Source: Geminicoccus sp036263595 (lineage in GTDB: Bacteria; Pseudomonadota; Alphaproteobacteria; Geminicoccales; Geminicoccaceae). Taken from it: 64,000 nucleotides of DNA. The first letter of the stretch is position 1, and each line of letters starts with the position of its first letter. The translations under genes and the position numbers were made by a program. The stretch is taken from the NCBI RefSeq assembly GCF_036263595.1, contig NZ_DATAGQ010000129.1:1-64000 (forward strand), written 5' to 3'. The notes under the pieces are model-generated. The model was not told where the DNA came from. It was given only the letters and a program-made list of their open reading frames with translations, and made no database searches. Positions 6,874 to 16,278 of the stretch are shown in pieces.

Positions 6874-9131
6874 GCCTTCTTTTCCACAAAGCTGGCCATC
6901 ACCTTCTTCACCCCCGACTTGTCGAAGGCGATGGTGAGCTTGTCGCCCTCGATGTCCTCGACCGTGCCCGGCCCGAACTTCTCGTGGAAGACCCGGTCGC
7001 CACGGCCGAAGGCGACCGTCGATGTCGGGCGCGGGCGGACCAGCTCCGCGCGTCCCTCCAGCACCTTGCCGGCACGCTCGAAGCCGGGTCCGCGCCCGGC
7101 CGCCGCCACCCTGCCGATGGGGAAGAGCGAGGTGACGCCGAAGGTGGGGTCGATGTCGGCGCGGCTCGCATTGTTGCGCAGGAGGTGGTGGATGTGCTCG
7201 CCCGGCAATTCCTCCACGAAGCGCGAGGGCAGGGCGGCACCCCATTGGCCGAAGATCCGCCGGTTCGCGGCATAGGTGATGGTGCAGCGCTTCTTCGCCC
7301 GGGTGATGCCCACATAGGCCAGGCGCCGCTCTTCCTCGAGCGACTTGGTGCCGCCTTCGTCCATCGCCCGCTGGTTCGGGAACAGGCCTTCCTCCCAGCC
7401 GGTCAGGAAGACGTAGTCGTATTCGAGACCCTTGGCGGCGTGCAGCGTCATCAGCGTGACCATGTCGCCGTCATTGTCGGCGGCGTTGTCCATGACGAGG
7501 CCGACATGCTCCAGGAAGGCCGGCAAGCTCTCGAACTCCTCGATCGCCTTGACCAGCTCCTTCAGATTCTCCAGCCGTCCCTGCGCCTCGGGAGACCGGT
7601 CGGCCTGCCACATCGCGATATAGCCGGATTCCTCCAGCACCGCCTCGACGAGGTCGCGCGGCGACCGGCGCGGCAGGTCGTCCCGCCAGCGGGCAAACGC
7701 GCGCAGCAGGTCGGTCAGCTGCTTGCGGCCGCGGGCCGGCAACTCGTCCGTCCCGAGCAGGGCCTCGGTAGCAGCTAGCACGCTGCGGTCGGTGGCGCGC
7801 GCCGCCTTGCGCAGGGCCTGCACGGTAGCCTCGCCGATGCCGCGCTTGGGCGTGTTGACGATCCGCTCGAAGGCCAGGTCATCGTCCGGCTGCACGACGA
7901 CGCGAAGATAGGCGATCGCATCGCGGATCTCGGCGCGCTCATAGAAGCGCAGGCCGCCGATCACCCGGTAGGGCAGGCCCAGCTGGATGAAGCGTTCCTC
8001 GAACGCGCGCGTCTGGTGGCCGGCGCGAACCAGCACCGCGGCATCGGCCAGCTTCGCCTTGGCCCGCTGCAGCGCTTCCAGTTCGTCGCCGACAAAGATC
8101 GCCTCCTCCTGCTCGTCCCAAAGGCTGGCGACGCGGACCTTCTCGCCGTCGATGTCCTCGGTCCAAAGCGTCTTGTCGTGCCGTGCCCGGTTGCGGGCGA
8201 TCAGGCCGGCAGCGGCCCCCAGGATATGGCCGGTGGAGCGGTAGTTCCGCTCCAGGCGGACGACCGTGGCACCCGGAAAGTCTTCCTCGAAGCGCAGGAT
8301 GTTGCCGACTTCCGCGCCGCGCCAGCTGTAGATCGACTGGTCGTCGTCGCCGACGCAGGTGATGTTGCGGTGCTGCTGGGCCAGCAGGCGCAGCAGGAGG
8401 TACTGGGCGACGTTGGTGTCCTGGTACTCGTCGACCAGGATCGCCCGGAAGCGCCGCTGGTACTGGGCCAGCACGTCCGGCGCCTTGCGGAACAATTCCA
8501 GGCAATGCAGCAGCAGGTCGCCGAAATCGCAGGCGTTCAGCGTCGCCAGGCGCTCCTGGTAGAGCGAGTAGCAGGACAGCGTCTTGCCGCCCGCGAAGTC
8601 GCCCACCTCGGAGGCCGGCACCTTGTCCGGCGTCCAGCCCCGGTCCTTCCAGCGCTGGATCACGCCCAGCAGCGCGCGGGCCGGCCAGCGCTTGTCGTCG
8701 ATCTCCAGCGCTTCCAGGACCTGCTTGAGCAGCCGGATCTGGTCATCAGTGTCCAGGATGGTGAAGCTCGACTTCAGGCCGACGATCTCGGCGTGGTAGC
8801 GCAGGAGGCGGGTGCCCATGGCGTGGAACGTGCCGAGCCACATGCCCTGCACGCTCTGGCCGATCAGCCGCTCGACCCGGTGCACCATTTCCCGTGCGGC
8901 CTTGTTGGTGAAGGTCACCGCCAGGATCTCGAAGGGCCGCACCCGTCCGGTCACCAGCAGGTGGGCCAGGCGCGTGGTCAGCACGCGGGTCTTGCCCGTG
9001 CCGGCGCCGGCCAGGATCAGCAGGGGGCCATCCTCGGCGGTCACGGCGGCGTACTGCTCGGGGTTCAGCCCGGCGAGGTAGGGGGCTGGCGAGCGGTGCA
9101 GCGCGGGAGCGGGCCCTGGGGCTAGCGACAT
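6870..9131 (-). CDS. uvrD: UvrD/PcrA-type superfamily 1 DNA helicase
   Basis: A 753-residue 3'-5' helicase of nucleotide excision and mismatch repair. All SF1A motifs are visible: Q-motif LNPEQYAAV, Walker A AGAGTGKT (about 41-48), AVTFTNKAAREM, TFHAMG, DEYQDTN with VGDDDQSIYSWRGA, LERNYRST, TLHAAKGLEYDYVFL, and RRLAYVGITRAKK. A C-terminal tail with basic patches follows. The frame is open well upstream, but that part is the antisense of the alcohol dehydrogenase gene. The ATG at 9131 gives the family length, though no strong ribosome site is seen. It ends in a GTGA overlap with prmA. Confidence 0.93.
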   Translation of the reverse strand: MSLAPGPAPALHRSPAPYLAGLNPEQYAAVTAEDGPLLILAGAGTGKTRVLTTRLAHLLVTGRVRPFEILAVTFTNKAAREMVHRVERLIGQSVQGMWLGTFHAMGTRLLRYHAEIVGLKSSFTILDTDDQIRLLKQVLEALEIDDKRWPARALLGVIQRWKDRGWTPDKVPASEVGDFAGGKTLSCYSLYQERLATLNACDFGDLLLHCLELFRKAPDVLAQYQRRFRAILVDEYQDTNVAQYLLLRLLAQQHRNITCVGDDDQSIYSWRGAEVGNILRFEEDFPGATVVRLERNYRSTGHILGAAAGLIARNRARHDKTLWTEDIDGEKVRVASLWDEQEEAIFVGDELEALQRAKAKLADAAVLVRAGHQTRAFEERFIQLGLPYRVIGGLRFYERAEIRDAIAYLRVVVQPDDDLAFERIVNTPKRGIGEATVQALRKAARATDRSVLAATEALLGTDELPARGRKQLTDLLRAFARWRDDLPRRSPRDLVEAVLEESGYIAMWQADRSPEAQGRLENLKELVKAIEEFESLPAFLEHVGLVMDNAADNDGDMVTLMTLHAAKGLEYDYVFLTGWEEGLFPNQRAMDEGGTKSLEEERRLAYVGITRAKKRCTITYAANRRIFGQWGAALPSRFVEELPGEHIHHLLRNNASRADIDPTFGVTSLFPIGRVAAAGRGPGFERAGKVLEGRAELVRPRPTSTVAFGRGDRVFHEKFGPGTVEDIEGDKLTIAFDKSGVKKVMASFVEKKA

Positions 9132-9203
9132 GGGCGGCGGGGATCCGAGCGGGCGTGGTTCAGTGGAACATAAGGTGATCGACGAGGGAATAGGCGCTGG
9201 GGA

Positions 9204-9226
9204 CAGCCGGGAGCAACCCCCGGCTG
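9204..9226 (-). terminator. Stem-loop downstream of the alcohol dehydrogenase gene
   Basis: CAGCCGGG at 9204-9211 and CCCGGCTG at 9219-9226 form a perfect 8-base stem with a 7-base loop, between the dehydrogenase stop and the uvrD start. No U-tract follows, so this is only a plausible terminator or processing hairpin. Confidence 0.4.
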
Positions 9227-9271
9227 CACCGCCGGGACCCAAGGCTCGAGATGGACGGCAAGCGGTTCCGG

Positions 9272-10288
9272 TCAGTCCATGCGCAGCACGATGCGCCCGT
9301 CGATGCCGCCCTGTTCCATGCGGGCGAAGATCGCGTTGATGTTCTCGATCTCGTCCCAGGCGAAGTGCGCAGCGACCGTTCCGTCGCCGGCAAACGCCAG
9401 CGACTCCTCCAGGTCCTGGCGCGTGCCCACGATCGAACCGCGCACGGTGATCCGCTTCAGCACCGTGTCGAAGATCGGCAGGGCGAACTTGCCGGGCGGC
9501 AGGCCAACCAGGGACATGGTGCCGAGCGGCCGCAGCACGCCGAAGGCCTGCTCGAAGGCGGCCGGCGAGACCGCCGTCACCAGGACACCGTGGGCGCCGC
9601 CAATCCGGCGCTGGATCTCGGCGACCGGGTCGGTCTCCTTCGCGTTGACCACGAGATCGGCACCGAGCTTCGTGGCCAGATCGAGCTTGTCCTGGTGGAT
9701 GTCGACGGCGGCGACATGCATGCCCATGGCCCGGGCATACTGGACCGCCATGTGGCCGAGGCCTCCGATGCCCGAGACGACCACCCACTCGCCGGGCTTC
9801 ACCTCGGTTTCCTTGAGGCCCTTGTAGACCGTTACGCCGGCGCAGAGCACCGGTGCGGCCGGACCCCAGTCCAGGCCGTCCGGCAGGCGTCCGACATAGT
9901 CGGGGTCGGCCAGCGCGAACTGGGCAAAACTGCCGTTCACGGAATAGCCGGTGTTCTGCTGCTTGCCGCACAGCGTTTCCCAGCCGGTCCGGCAGTACGG
10001 GCAATAGCCGCAGGAGGTGTGCAGCCAGGGGATGCCGACCCGGTCGCCTTCCTTCACCCGCTGCACGTTGCGGCCGATGGCGGCGACCGTGCCGACACCT
10101 TCGTGGCCTGGGATGAATGGCGGGTTCGGCTTCACCGGCCAGTCGCCGTTCACGGCATGCAGGTCGGTATGGCAGACACCGGTCGCCGCGATCCTGACCA
10201 GGATCTGGTCGGGCCCGGGCTCCGGTACCGGCAGCTCCTCGATCACGAGCGGCTTGCCGAACGCGCGTGCCACGGCGGCCTTCATCAT
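9272..10288 (-). CDS. adhP: Zinc-dependent alcohol dehydrogenase (AdhP/AdhA type)
   Basis: A 338-residue medium-chain zinc alcohol dehydrogenase. Catalytic zinc ligands are in GVCHTDLH and PGHEGVG. The structural zinc lobe is CGYCPYCRTGWETLC (four Cys). The NAD-binding Rossmann loop is SGIGGLGHMAVQYA, followed by VDIHQDKL. The family oxidises primary alcohols or reduces aldehydes with NAD. Two adjacent ATGs (10288 and 10285) can serve as the start; the upstream open frame to 10339 is unconserved. The gene sits between folE and uvrD on the minus strand, with no operon partner visible. Confidence 0.9.
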   Translation of the reverse strand: MMKAAVARAFGKPLVIEELPVPEPGPDQILVRIAATGVCHTDLHAVNGDWPVKPNPPFIPGHEGVGTVAAIGRNVQRVKEGDRVGIPWLHTSCGYCPYCRTGWETLCGKQQNTGYSVNGSFAQFALADPDYVGRLPDGLDWGPAAPVLCAGVTVYKGLKETEVKPGEWVVVSGIGGLGHMAVQYARAMGMHVAAVDIHQDKLDLATKLGADLVVNAKETDPVAEIQRRIGGAHGVLVTAVSPAAFEQAFGVLRPLGTMSLVGLPPGKFALPIFDTVLKRITVRGSIVGTRQDLEESLAFAGDGTVAAHFAWDEIENINAIFARMEQGGIDGRIVLRMD

Positions 10289-10406
10289 GTTCGTCAATTG
10301 CGGCGCTCCCTTGCCTGGTGGCTCCGTGATGGGCGGCAAGCTATCCCATGGGCTGTGCGCCTGTCCTTCCTGGAACCGCCGGCTGCGCCATCTCGCCCGA
10401 TGCCGT

Positions 10407-11003
10407 TCAGCGTCCCGCGATGCCGCCGGGACCTGCGATCAGTGCCAGGAACTCCTGCCGATCCGCAGGTTCCGTCTCGAAGCAGCCGAGATAGCGCGAG
10501 GTGACCATCGTGGCACCGGGGCGGTGGACACCACGCGTCGTCATGCAGTGATGCGTCGCCTCAACCAGGACGGCTACGCCCTTCGGCAGCAGGATGTCCC
10601 GGATGGCCTCTGCGATCTGCGTGGTCAGCCGCTCCTGGACCTGGAGCCGCTTGGCAAAGCAGTCCACCAGCCTGGCCAGGCAGCCGATGCCCACGACCCG
10701 GTTGCCGGGGCGATAGGCCAGGTGGGCGCGGCCGATCATCGGGGCCAGGTGATGCTCGCAATGGCTCTCGAACGCGATGTCGCGCAGGAGCACGATCCCT
10801 TTGGTCCCGTCGATCTCGTCGAAGCTGGTGCCAAGGATCGCCTCCGGGCTCGTCCCGTAGCCGCGGAAATGCTCCAGATAGGCATCGACCACGCGTTGCG
10901 GGGTGCGGCGCAGCCCGGCCCGATCGGGGTCGTCGCCGATCCAGCGGAGCAGCGTCGCCACGGCCTGCTCCGCCTCTTCCCGCGATGGTTGGCCAGTGGT
11001 CAT
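10407..11003 (-). CDS. folE: GTP cyclohydrolase I
   Basis: A 198-residue FolE, which converts GTP to 7,8-dihydroneopterin triphosphate, the first step of folate (and queuosine) precursor synthesis. The zinc and substrate motifs are ESHCEHHLAPM, IGCLARLVDCFAKRLQVQERLT, and THHCMTTRGVHRPGA. The ATG overlaps the stop of the threonine aldolase gene (ATGA), so translation is coupled to it. This is an odd location for folE, at the end of an amino-acid-type ABC transporter and aldolase operon. Confidence 0.93.
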   Translation of the reverse strand: MTTGQPSREEAEQAVATLLRWIGDDPDRAGLRRTPQRVVDAYLEHFRGYGTSPEAILGTSFDEIDGTKGIVLLRDIAFESHCEHHLAPMIGRAHLAYRPGNRVVGIGCLARLVDCFAKRLQVQERLTTQIAEAIRDILLPKGVAVLVEATHHCMTTRGVHRPGATMVTSRYLGCFETEPADRQEFLALIAGPGGIAGR

Positions 11004-12025
11004 CCCACCGACGCCAAGAGCCGGTCGATGTCGTCCGCGCTGGTCGACCAGGAGGCGACGAGCCTGGTGCCGCCGTTCTCGTAGCCCGGATAGAACAATG
11101 CCTTCTCCGCGAGCCGGTCCTGCAGCGCTGGCGGCAGTTGCGCGAAGACCAGGTTCGCCTCGACCGGATAGAGAAGCCGCGCTCCCCTTTTCACGAGCCC
11201 CTCGGCGAGCCTCGTCGCCATGGCGTTGGCGTGGGCGGCGCGCTCCAGCCACCTGCCGCCGGCAAGAGCCCCCATGGCCTGGGCTGCGAGATAGCGCCCC
11301 TTGCTCTGCACCTGGCCGCTGCGCTTGCGCAGGAAGGGTGCCGCATGGCTGCGCGCCTTGCCGAACAGCAGGATCAGCTCGGCTGCCATGCCCCCGTTCT
11401 TGGTCATGCCGAACACCAGCGCGTCGACGCCGGCCCGCCAGGACAGGTCGGCCGGGGAGGCGCCGGTCCGTGCCAGCGCGTTCGCGAAGCGCGCGCCGTC
11501 CAGCATGAAGTGCATGTCGAAGCGCCGGGCGACCGTGCCGAACGCCCGCATCTCGTCGAGCGACCAGACCAGGCCGCGCTCGGAGGCCTGGGCGACCAGG
11601 AGGACCTTGGGCTGGGCCGAATGCATGGAGCCGAAATGGTAGCCGTCCAGCGCGCTCGCCACGTCGTCGGGGCCGAGGCGGCCATGGGGCTCGCCCACCG
11701 TGATCCAGCTGGCTCCGCCCGTGAACATGAGCGGCGCGTTGCACTCGTCCTGCACCACATGGGCCAGGGGATGGCAGACCACGGCACCCCAGGCAGGGCA
11801 GATGATCGAGAGGGCGAGGGCATTCGCGCCCGTACCGGTGATCGCCATGACGAGGTCGAGATCGTCGGTCTCGAAGACCCGCGCCAGCTCGTCCTTCAGC
11901 CGCTGCGACCAGCCGTCGGCGCCATAGGCGGTATCATGGCCTTCGTTGGCCCGTGCCAGGGCATCCATGACCTCGGGTGCAATGGGGGCGGTGTTGTCGC
12001 TGCGCAGGTCGAGCAAGGGGGTCAT
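11000..12025 (-). CDS. Low-specificity L-threonine aldolase-like PLP enzyme
   Basis: A 341-residue fold-type I PLP enzyme of the threonine aldolase/beta-eliminating lyase family. The opening LDLRSDNTAPIAPEVMDAL and NEGHDTAYG match the family start. FMLDGARFANAL holds the cofactor Asp-Arg region and GMTKNGG carries the probable Schiff-base Lys. The expected reaction is cleavage of threonine or allo-threonine to glycine and acetaldehyde. It is coupled by ATGA overlaps to both the ABC ATPase gene upstream and folE downstream, suggesting that the transporter imports a related amino acid. The exact substrate is not decidable from sequence. Confidence 0.85.
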   Translation of the reverse strand: MTPLLDLRSDNTAPIAPEVMDALARANEGHDTAYGADGWSQRLKDELARVFETDDLDLVMAITGTGANALALSIICPAWGAVVCHPLAHVVQDECNAPLMFTGGASWITVGEPHGRLGPDDVASALDGYHFGSMHSAQPKVLLVAQASERGLVWSLDEMRAFGTVARRFDMHFMLDGARFANALARTGASPADLSWRAGVDALVFGMTKNGGMAAELILLFGKARSHAAPFLRKRSGQVQSKGRYLAAQAMGALAGGRWLERAAHANAMATRLAEGLVKRGARLLYPVEANLVFAQLPPALQDRLAEKALFYPGYENGGTRLVASWSTSADDIDRLLASVG

Positions 12026-12816
12026 CCTACCAGGAGGGCATCGTCGTCGAGTTCGCCGCCCTGCCGACGGCGGAACAGCCGAAGGAGGTCCGGCACGTCC
12101 AGGCCGGCCCGGGCCTCGCCCGCCACGTCGAAGGCGACCTTGCCCTCGTGCAGCATGACGGTGCGGGTGCCGTGATCAAGCGCCTGGCGCATCGAGTGGG
12201 TGACCATCAGGGCGGTGAGGCGGTGCCGCTGGACGATCTTTTCGGTGAGACCGAGCACGAGTTCGGCCGTGCGCGGGTCGAGCGCGGCCGTGTGCTCGTC
12301 GAGGAGCAGGATCTTCATTGGCGCCAGCGCCGCCATCAGGAGGCTCACCGCCTGGCGCTGCCCGCCGGACAGGAGCCCCACCGGATCGGTCAGGCGGTTC
12401 TCCAGGCCCAGCCCCAGCTCCGCCAGCGACTCCCGGAACTGCTGGCGGCGGGCGGCCGTCAAAGCGCCGTTCAGGCCGCGCACGGATCCCCGGGCGATGC
12501 CCAGCGCCATGTTCTCCTCGATGGTCAGCTGCTCGCAGGTGCCGGCCTTCGGATCCTGGAACACACGTGCCACCAGTTCCGCCCGCCGATGCGCCGGCAG
12601 GCGGGTGACGTCGCGGCCGTCGATGACGATGCTGCCCTCGTCCGGCACCACGTCGCCCGAGAGGACACCCAGCAGCGTGCTCTTCCCGGCGCCGTTGCTC
12701 CCGATCACCGTCACGAACTGGCCGGCCTCGATCGCGAGGTCGACGCCGCGCAGCGCCCTCGTCTCCAGGGCGGTGCCACGGCCGAACGTGATCTCGATGC
12801 CTTCCATCGCGATCAT
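12022..12816 (-). CDS. ABC transporter ATP-binding protein (TrpX-type peptide/amino-acid system)
   Basis: A 264-residue ABC ATPase with Walker A GSNGAGKST, the Q-loop VFQDPKAGTCEQL, signature LSGGQRQAVSLLMA, Walker B ILLLDEHTAALD and H-loop MVTHSMRQAL. The DEHTAALD form of Walker B and the AGTCEQLTIEENMALG stretch are typical of ATPases paired with the periplasmic ABC_sub_bind family. The ATG overlaps the permease stop (ATGA), and its own stop overlaps the aldolase ATG in the same way. Confidence 0.9.
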   Translation of the reverse strand: MIAMEGIEITFGRGTALETRALRGVDLAIEAGQFVTVIGSNGAGKSTLLGVLSGDVVPDEGSIVIDGRDVTRLPAHRRAELVARVFQDPKAGTCEQLTIEENMALGIARGSVRGLNGALTAARRQQFRESLAELGLGLENRLTDPVGLLSGGQRQAVSLLMAALAPMKILLLDEHTAALDPRTAELVLGLTEKIVQRHRLTALMVTHSMRQALDHGTRTVMLHEGKVAFDVAGEARAGLDVPDLLRLFRRRQGGELDDDALLVG

Positions 12817-13700
12817 CGTGCCGCCCTCATCCGGGCACGCAGCTTCGGCGCCAGCAGCGCGAAACCGACCAGCAGGGCTGTCACCAGGTTCAGGTCGGAC
12901 GCCTGGATGCCGAGCATGTCGACGTCCAGCGCGAAGGCGATGACCAGGCGGTAGAGGAGCGAGCCCAAGAGGCAGGCGACGAGCGCGCCTAGGATCCCCT
13001 TCAGTCGGAACAGGGTCTCGCCCACGATCACGGCTGCCAGCCCGACCACGATGGTGCCAAGGCCCATGGTGACGTCGGCAAAGCCGTTCGCCTGGGCGAA
13101 CAGGGCGCCGGCCAGGGCGCACAGCCCGTTGGAGAGCGCCATGCCGCCCAGCACCTGCCGGCTGGTGTCGATGCCCTGGGCGCGCGCCATCTTCGGGTTG
13201 GCTCCGGTGGCACGCAGGGAGAGTCCCAGCTCCGAATGGAGGAAGCGCGCGAGGAGCAGGGTGATGACGGCGACCACGACGAGCTCGACCAGGATCCTGG
13301 CCAGGTCGAACGACAGGAACGCTTGGCCCTCGAACGGGGTGAACAGGGTGGTCTGGCCCAGTAGGGCGACGTTCGGGCGGCCCATGATGCGGATGTTGAT
13401 GCTGAACAGCGCGATCATGACCAGGATCGACGCCAGGAGATGCAGGATGCCGAAGCGCACGGCCAGCACCGCCGTTACCCAGCCGGCCACGGCCCCGGCC
13501 AGGATGGCGAGGACGGTCGCGGTAAACGGGTCCAGGCCGGCCACGATCGCCGCCGCGCAGACGCTGGCACCCAAGGGGAAGGAGCCGTCGACGGTCAGAT
13601 CCGGGAAGTTCAGGACGCGAAACGACAGGAACACGGCGAGCCCGACCAGCCCGTAGATCAGGCCGAGTTCGACCGCGCCTAGAAACGAGATGAGCGACAA
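12813..13700 (-). CDS. ABC transporter permease (branched-chain amino acid type)
   Basis: A 295-residue membrane protein with eight or nine hydrophobic segments, of the BPD_transp_2 family that moves branched-chain or aromatic amino acids and related solutes. Family marks include NFPDLTVDGSFPLGA near the N-terminus and LGLSLRATGANPKMARAQGID in the cytoplasmic loop that contacts the ATPase. It lies 17 bases after the substrate-binding protein gene and is coupled by ATGA to the ATPase gene. Confidence 0.9.
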   Translation of the reverse strand: MSLISFLGAVELGLIYGLVGLAVFLSFRVLNFPDLTVDGSFPLGASVCAAAIVAGLDPFTATVLAILAGAVAGWVTAVLAVRFGILHLLASILVMIALFSINIRIMGRPNVALLGQTTLFTPFEGQAFLSFDLARILVELVVVAVITLLLARFLHSELGLSLRATGANPKMARAQGIDTSRQVLGGMALSNGLCALAGALFAQANGFADVTMGLGTIVVGLAAVIVGETLFRLKGILGALVACLLGSLLYRLVIAFALDVDMLGIQASDLNLVTALLVGFALLAPKLRARMRAAR

Positions 13701-13717
13701 GGGGGGCCCTTCCTTCG

Positions 13718-14677
13718 TCAGGCGCCCACGATCTTGGCCGCGCGTGACAGCACGGCTTCGGGGATGGTGACGCCGAATGCGGCTGCCGCCGTCGGGTTCA
13801 GGACTAGGTCCGTGCCCTGCGCGACCTCGACCGCAAGGTCGCCCGGCTTCTCGCCTTTCAGCACCCGGGCGACGATCGCGGCTGTCTGCACGCCCACCTG
13901 GAAATAGTCGAAGCCGATCGAGCCGATGCAGCCACGGGCGACGCTGTCCGTGTCACCGCTGAAGACGGGTATCTTCGCCTGGCGCGCCACCACGATCAGG
14001 CTCTCCAGGGCGGAGACGATCGTGTTGTCCGTGGGCACGTAGATGGCGTCCACTTGGCCGGCCAGGCTCCGGGCGGCGGCCACCACGTCGGCCGACTTCG
14101 ACGCCGTGGCCTCGACCACCTGAATCCCGCGCTCGTTGGCGTAGCCGGTCATCAGGCGGAGGAGGGTGACGGCGTTGGCCTCGCCGGGGTTGTAGGGGAT
14201 GCCCAGGGTCTTCACCTGCGGGCTGATCTCCAGGATCAGGTCGAGATGCTGGGCCAGCGGCGACAGGTCGGAAAGGCCGGTCACGTTGCCGCCCGGGCGC
14301 GCCAGGTCTGTCACCAGCCCGGCACCAACCGGATCGGTCACCGCCGTGAACACGATCGGGATGTCCTTGGTGGCCGAGGCCGCCGCCTGGGCCGAGGGCG
14401 TGCTGATCGCCACGATGACGGCCGGCGCCATGCCGACGAAGCTGCGGGCGATCTGCGCTGCCGTCGCGGGCTGGCCCTGCGCGCTCTCGTAGGTCGTCTC
14501 GGCTGCAACGCCCTGCTGCTTCAGCCCCTCGATGACGCCGTCCCGGCAGGCATCCAGCGCCGGGTGCTCGACGATAGCGGTGATCGCCACGAGCGGCGCG
14601 TCGGCGGCCCATCCGCGCACGGGCAGGGTGGTGGTGATGAGCAGGGCTATAATGAAGCTGCGGCGATCGACACGCAT
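13718..14677 (-). CDS. ABC transporter substrate-binding protein (ABC_sub_bind/TrpX family)
   Basis: A 319-residue exported binding protein with an N-terminal leader (MRVDRRSFIIALLITT, cleavage near GWAAD). Recognisable family features are EHPALDACRDGVIEGLKQQG, ATAAQIARSFVGMAPAVIVAI, and DPVGAGLVTDLARPGGNVTGLSD. These proteins feed TrpX-like ABC importers of aromatic or other amino acids. An in-frame ATG at 14686 is an alternative start; the open frame to 14770 is unconserved. As first gene of the operon SBP-permease-ATPase-aldolase-folE, it should carry the promoter upstream, between 14678 and 14776. Confidence 0.88.
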   Translation of the reverse strand: MRVDRRSFIIALLITTTLPVRGWAADAPLVAITAIVEHPALDACRDGVIEGLKQQGVAAETTYESAQGQPATAAQIARSFVGMAPAVIVAISTPSAQAAASATKDIPIVFTAVTDPVGAGLVTDLARPGGNVTGLSDLSPLAQHLDLILEISPQVKTLGIPYNPGEANAVTLLRLMTGYANERGIQVVEATASKSADVVAAARSLAGQVDAIYVPTDNTIVSALESLIVVARQAKIPVFSGDTDSVARGCIGSIGFDYFQVGVQTAAIVARVLKGEKPGDLAVEVAQGTDLVLNPTAAAAFGVTIPEAVLSRAAKIVGA

Positions 14678-14776
14678 GGGCACCATTCCGAGGACCGAAT
14701 GACGCGGTGCTTTATGCCTCGTCCGCAGGGGGGACAAGCGCTTGGTGCGCCGGCCACCCTCGCCGAGCAACGACCT

Positions 14777-16051
14777 CTAGCCGAGATCCCGCTCCCTGAT
14801 CGCTCTGGCACGCCCGGTGACCTGCTCGACGGAAGCATAGCTGCCGGCGTTCACCACCAGGTCCCGCGCCAGTTCCAGGACGCGTTTCTCGCAGGCCGCG
14901 CGACGGTCGGGATCCTCGATCCGCTCGAGGTCGGCATTGTGGGCAAGGCCCAGGGTACGCCGGATCATCGATGCGCCGGCATAGCGGACGGCGTCGGTCC
15001 ACATCTGCTCGATGAAGGCGTTTTGGGCCTGCGCGAAGATCGCCGAGCCTTCCGGCAGGAGGTCGCGCGGGTAGGCGTCGCCGGTCCGGTGGCGGGTCCA
15101 AAGGTCCAGGAACTTCTGGGCGAACCCGTGCCAGACCCCATGAATCGTTTCCACCACCCAGGCGCGATAGGCGTCCCGCTCGTGCGATACCGTCTCGTGG
15201 CCGTCATGGCTGAAGAAGTTCAGCACCAGGTTGCCGAGCAGCTTGCCGATGTCGAACGCCATCGGCCCCACGAAGGCGAACTCGGGATCGATGACCCTGG
15301 TCTCGTCAGGGGTGACCATGATCGATCCCGTATGCAGGTCCCCGTGCAGCAGGGCCTCGGCCCTCGACAGGAAGTCCAGCTTGAGCCTCGAGATGGCGAG
15401 CTTCAGCTGGTCGTCGCCCCGCCAAGCCGCGGCCCAGCCATCCAACTGCGGGCTCGTCCACCGATTGAGCTCGTGCACCATGTAGGGATGGGTGAAGATC
15501 AGGTCCTCGGTGATCTTGCACAGGTCCGTGTTCGGGCAGAACTCGGTGATCATCGCCTTGCGCTGCGCCGCCGGCAGGGCCAGGTCCGACGTGAAGAACA
15601 GCGAGCGAGCCATGTAGTCGGTGATGTGCTCGACGAAGCGGGGATAGATCACGGCGTCGATCATGCCCCGGCGCATGATGATGTGCGGCGAGAGCAGTTC
15701 CATCACGATGAGGAAGAGCGTCGGCTCGTAGTGGAGGATCTGCGGCACCAGGCCATGGCAGTGCTCCGCCTGGATCACGCTCGCCCGGTACTCGAAGAAG
15801 GCGCGGTTGAGGTCGAGAGGCCAGCTCTCGCCGACCAGCCGCACATAGGGCAGGGCCTGCTTGACGCAGATGCCGCCGTTGTTGCCCTCCACGATGAACA
15901 CGAGGTTGAGGTTGCCGTCGCCGACCTCGCGAACCTGCCAGCTTCCGCTGTCGCCGCCTAAGCGGGCCACGATGTCGGGCAGGCCCGCCAGGAGGTGCCG
16001 CAACTCGTTCTCGTCCATCATGCGATAGCCGTCGGGCGTCGGCAGCGCCAT
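14777..16051 (-). CDS. mtnK: S-methyl-5-thioribose kinase
   Basis: A 424-residue aminoglycoside-phosphotransferase-fold kinase of the methionine salvage pathway, phosphorylating methylthioribose at C1. Diagnostic stretches are VREVGDGNLNLVFIVEG near the N-terminus, the catalytic loop LLHGDLHTGSIMVT, and the metal-binding IDPEFAFVGPMAFDIGKLLGN. The ATG at 16051 begins the conserved part; an open frame to 16099 adds only basic unconserved residues. No mtnA isomerase partner is visible in the window. Confidence 0.92.
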   Translation of the reverse strand: MALPTPDGYRMMDENELRHLLAGLPDIVARLGGDSGSWQVREVGDGNLNLVFIVEGNNGGICVKQALPYVRLVGESWPLDLNRAFFEYRASVIQAEHCHGLVPQILHYEPTLFLIVMELLSPHIIMRRGMIDAVIYPRFVEHITDYMARSLFFTSDLALPAAQRKAMITEFCPNTDLCKITEDLIFTHPYMVHELNRWTSPQLDGWAAAWRGDDQLKLAISRLKLDFLSRAEALLHGDLHTGSIMVTPDETRVIDPEFAFVGPMAFDIGKLLGNLVLNFFSHDGHETVSHERDAYRAWVVETIHGVWHGFAQKFLDLWTRHRTGDAYPRDLLPEGSAIFAQAQNAFIEQMWTDAVRYAGASMIRRTLGLAHNADLERIEDPDRRAACEKRVLELARDLVVNAGSYASVEQVTGRARAIRERDLG

Positions 16052-16278
16052 GTCGTCCAGCCTTCCTGTTGTCCTGCCGCGCCCGGTCGCGCGGCACACG
16101 GTGCAGGGCGCGTTTAGCGGCGGGATCCAGGCTGGTGCAAGGGACGGAACTGGGCCGCCGCTGGCCGGTTGAGGTCCGGACGCATCGGTACCCTGCCGGC
16201 TACACGGACGACTATCGGGCGCGGATGTTGGTTCTTCGGCCGGCTGCGTGCGTGCGGCGGGCCGGCCCGTTTAGGATC

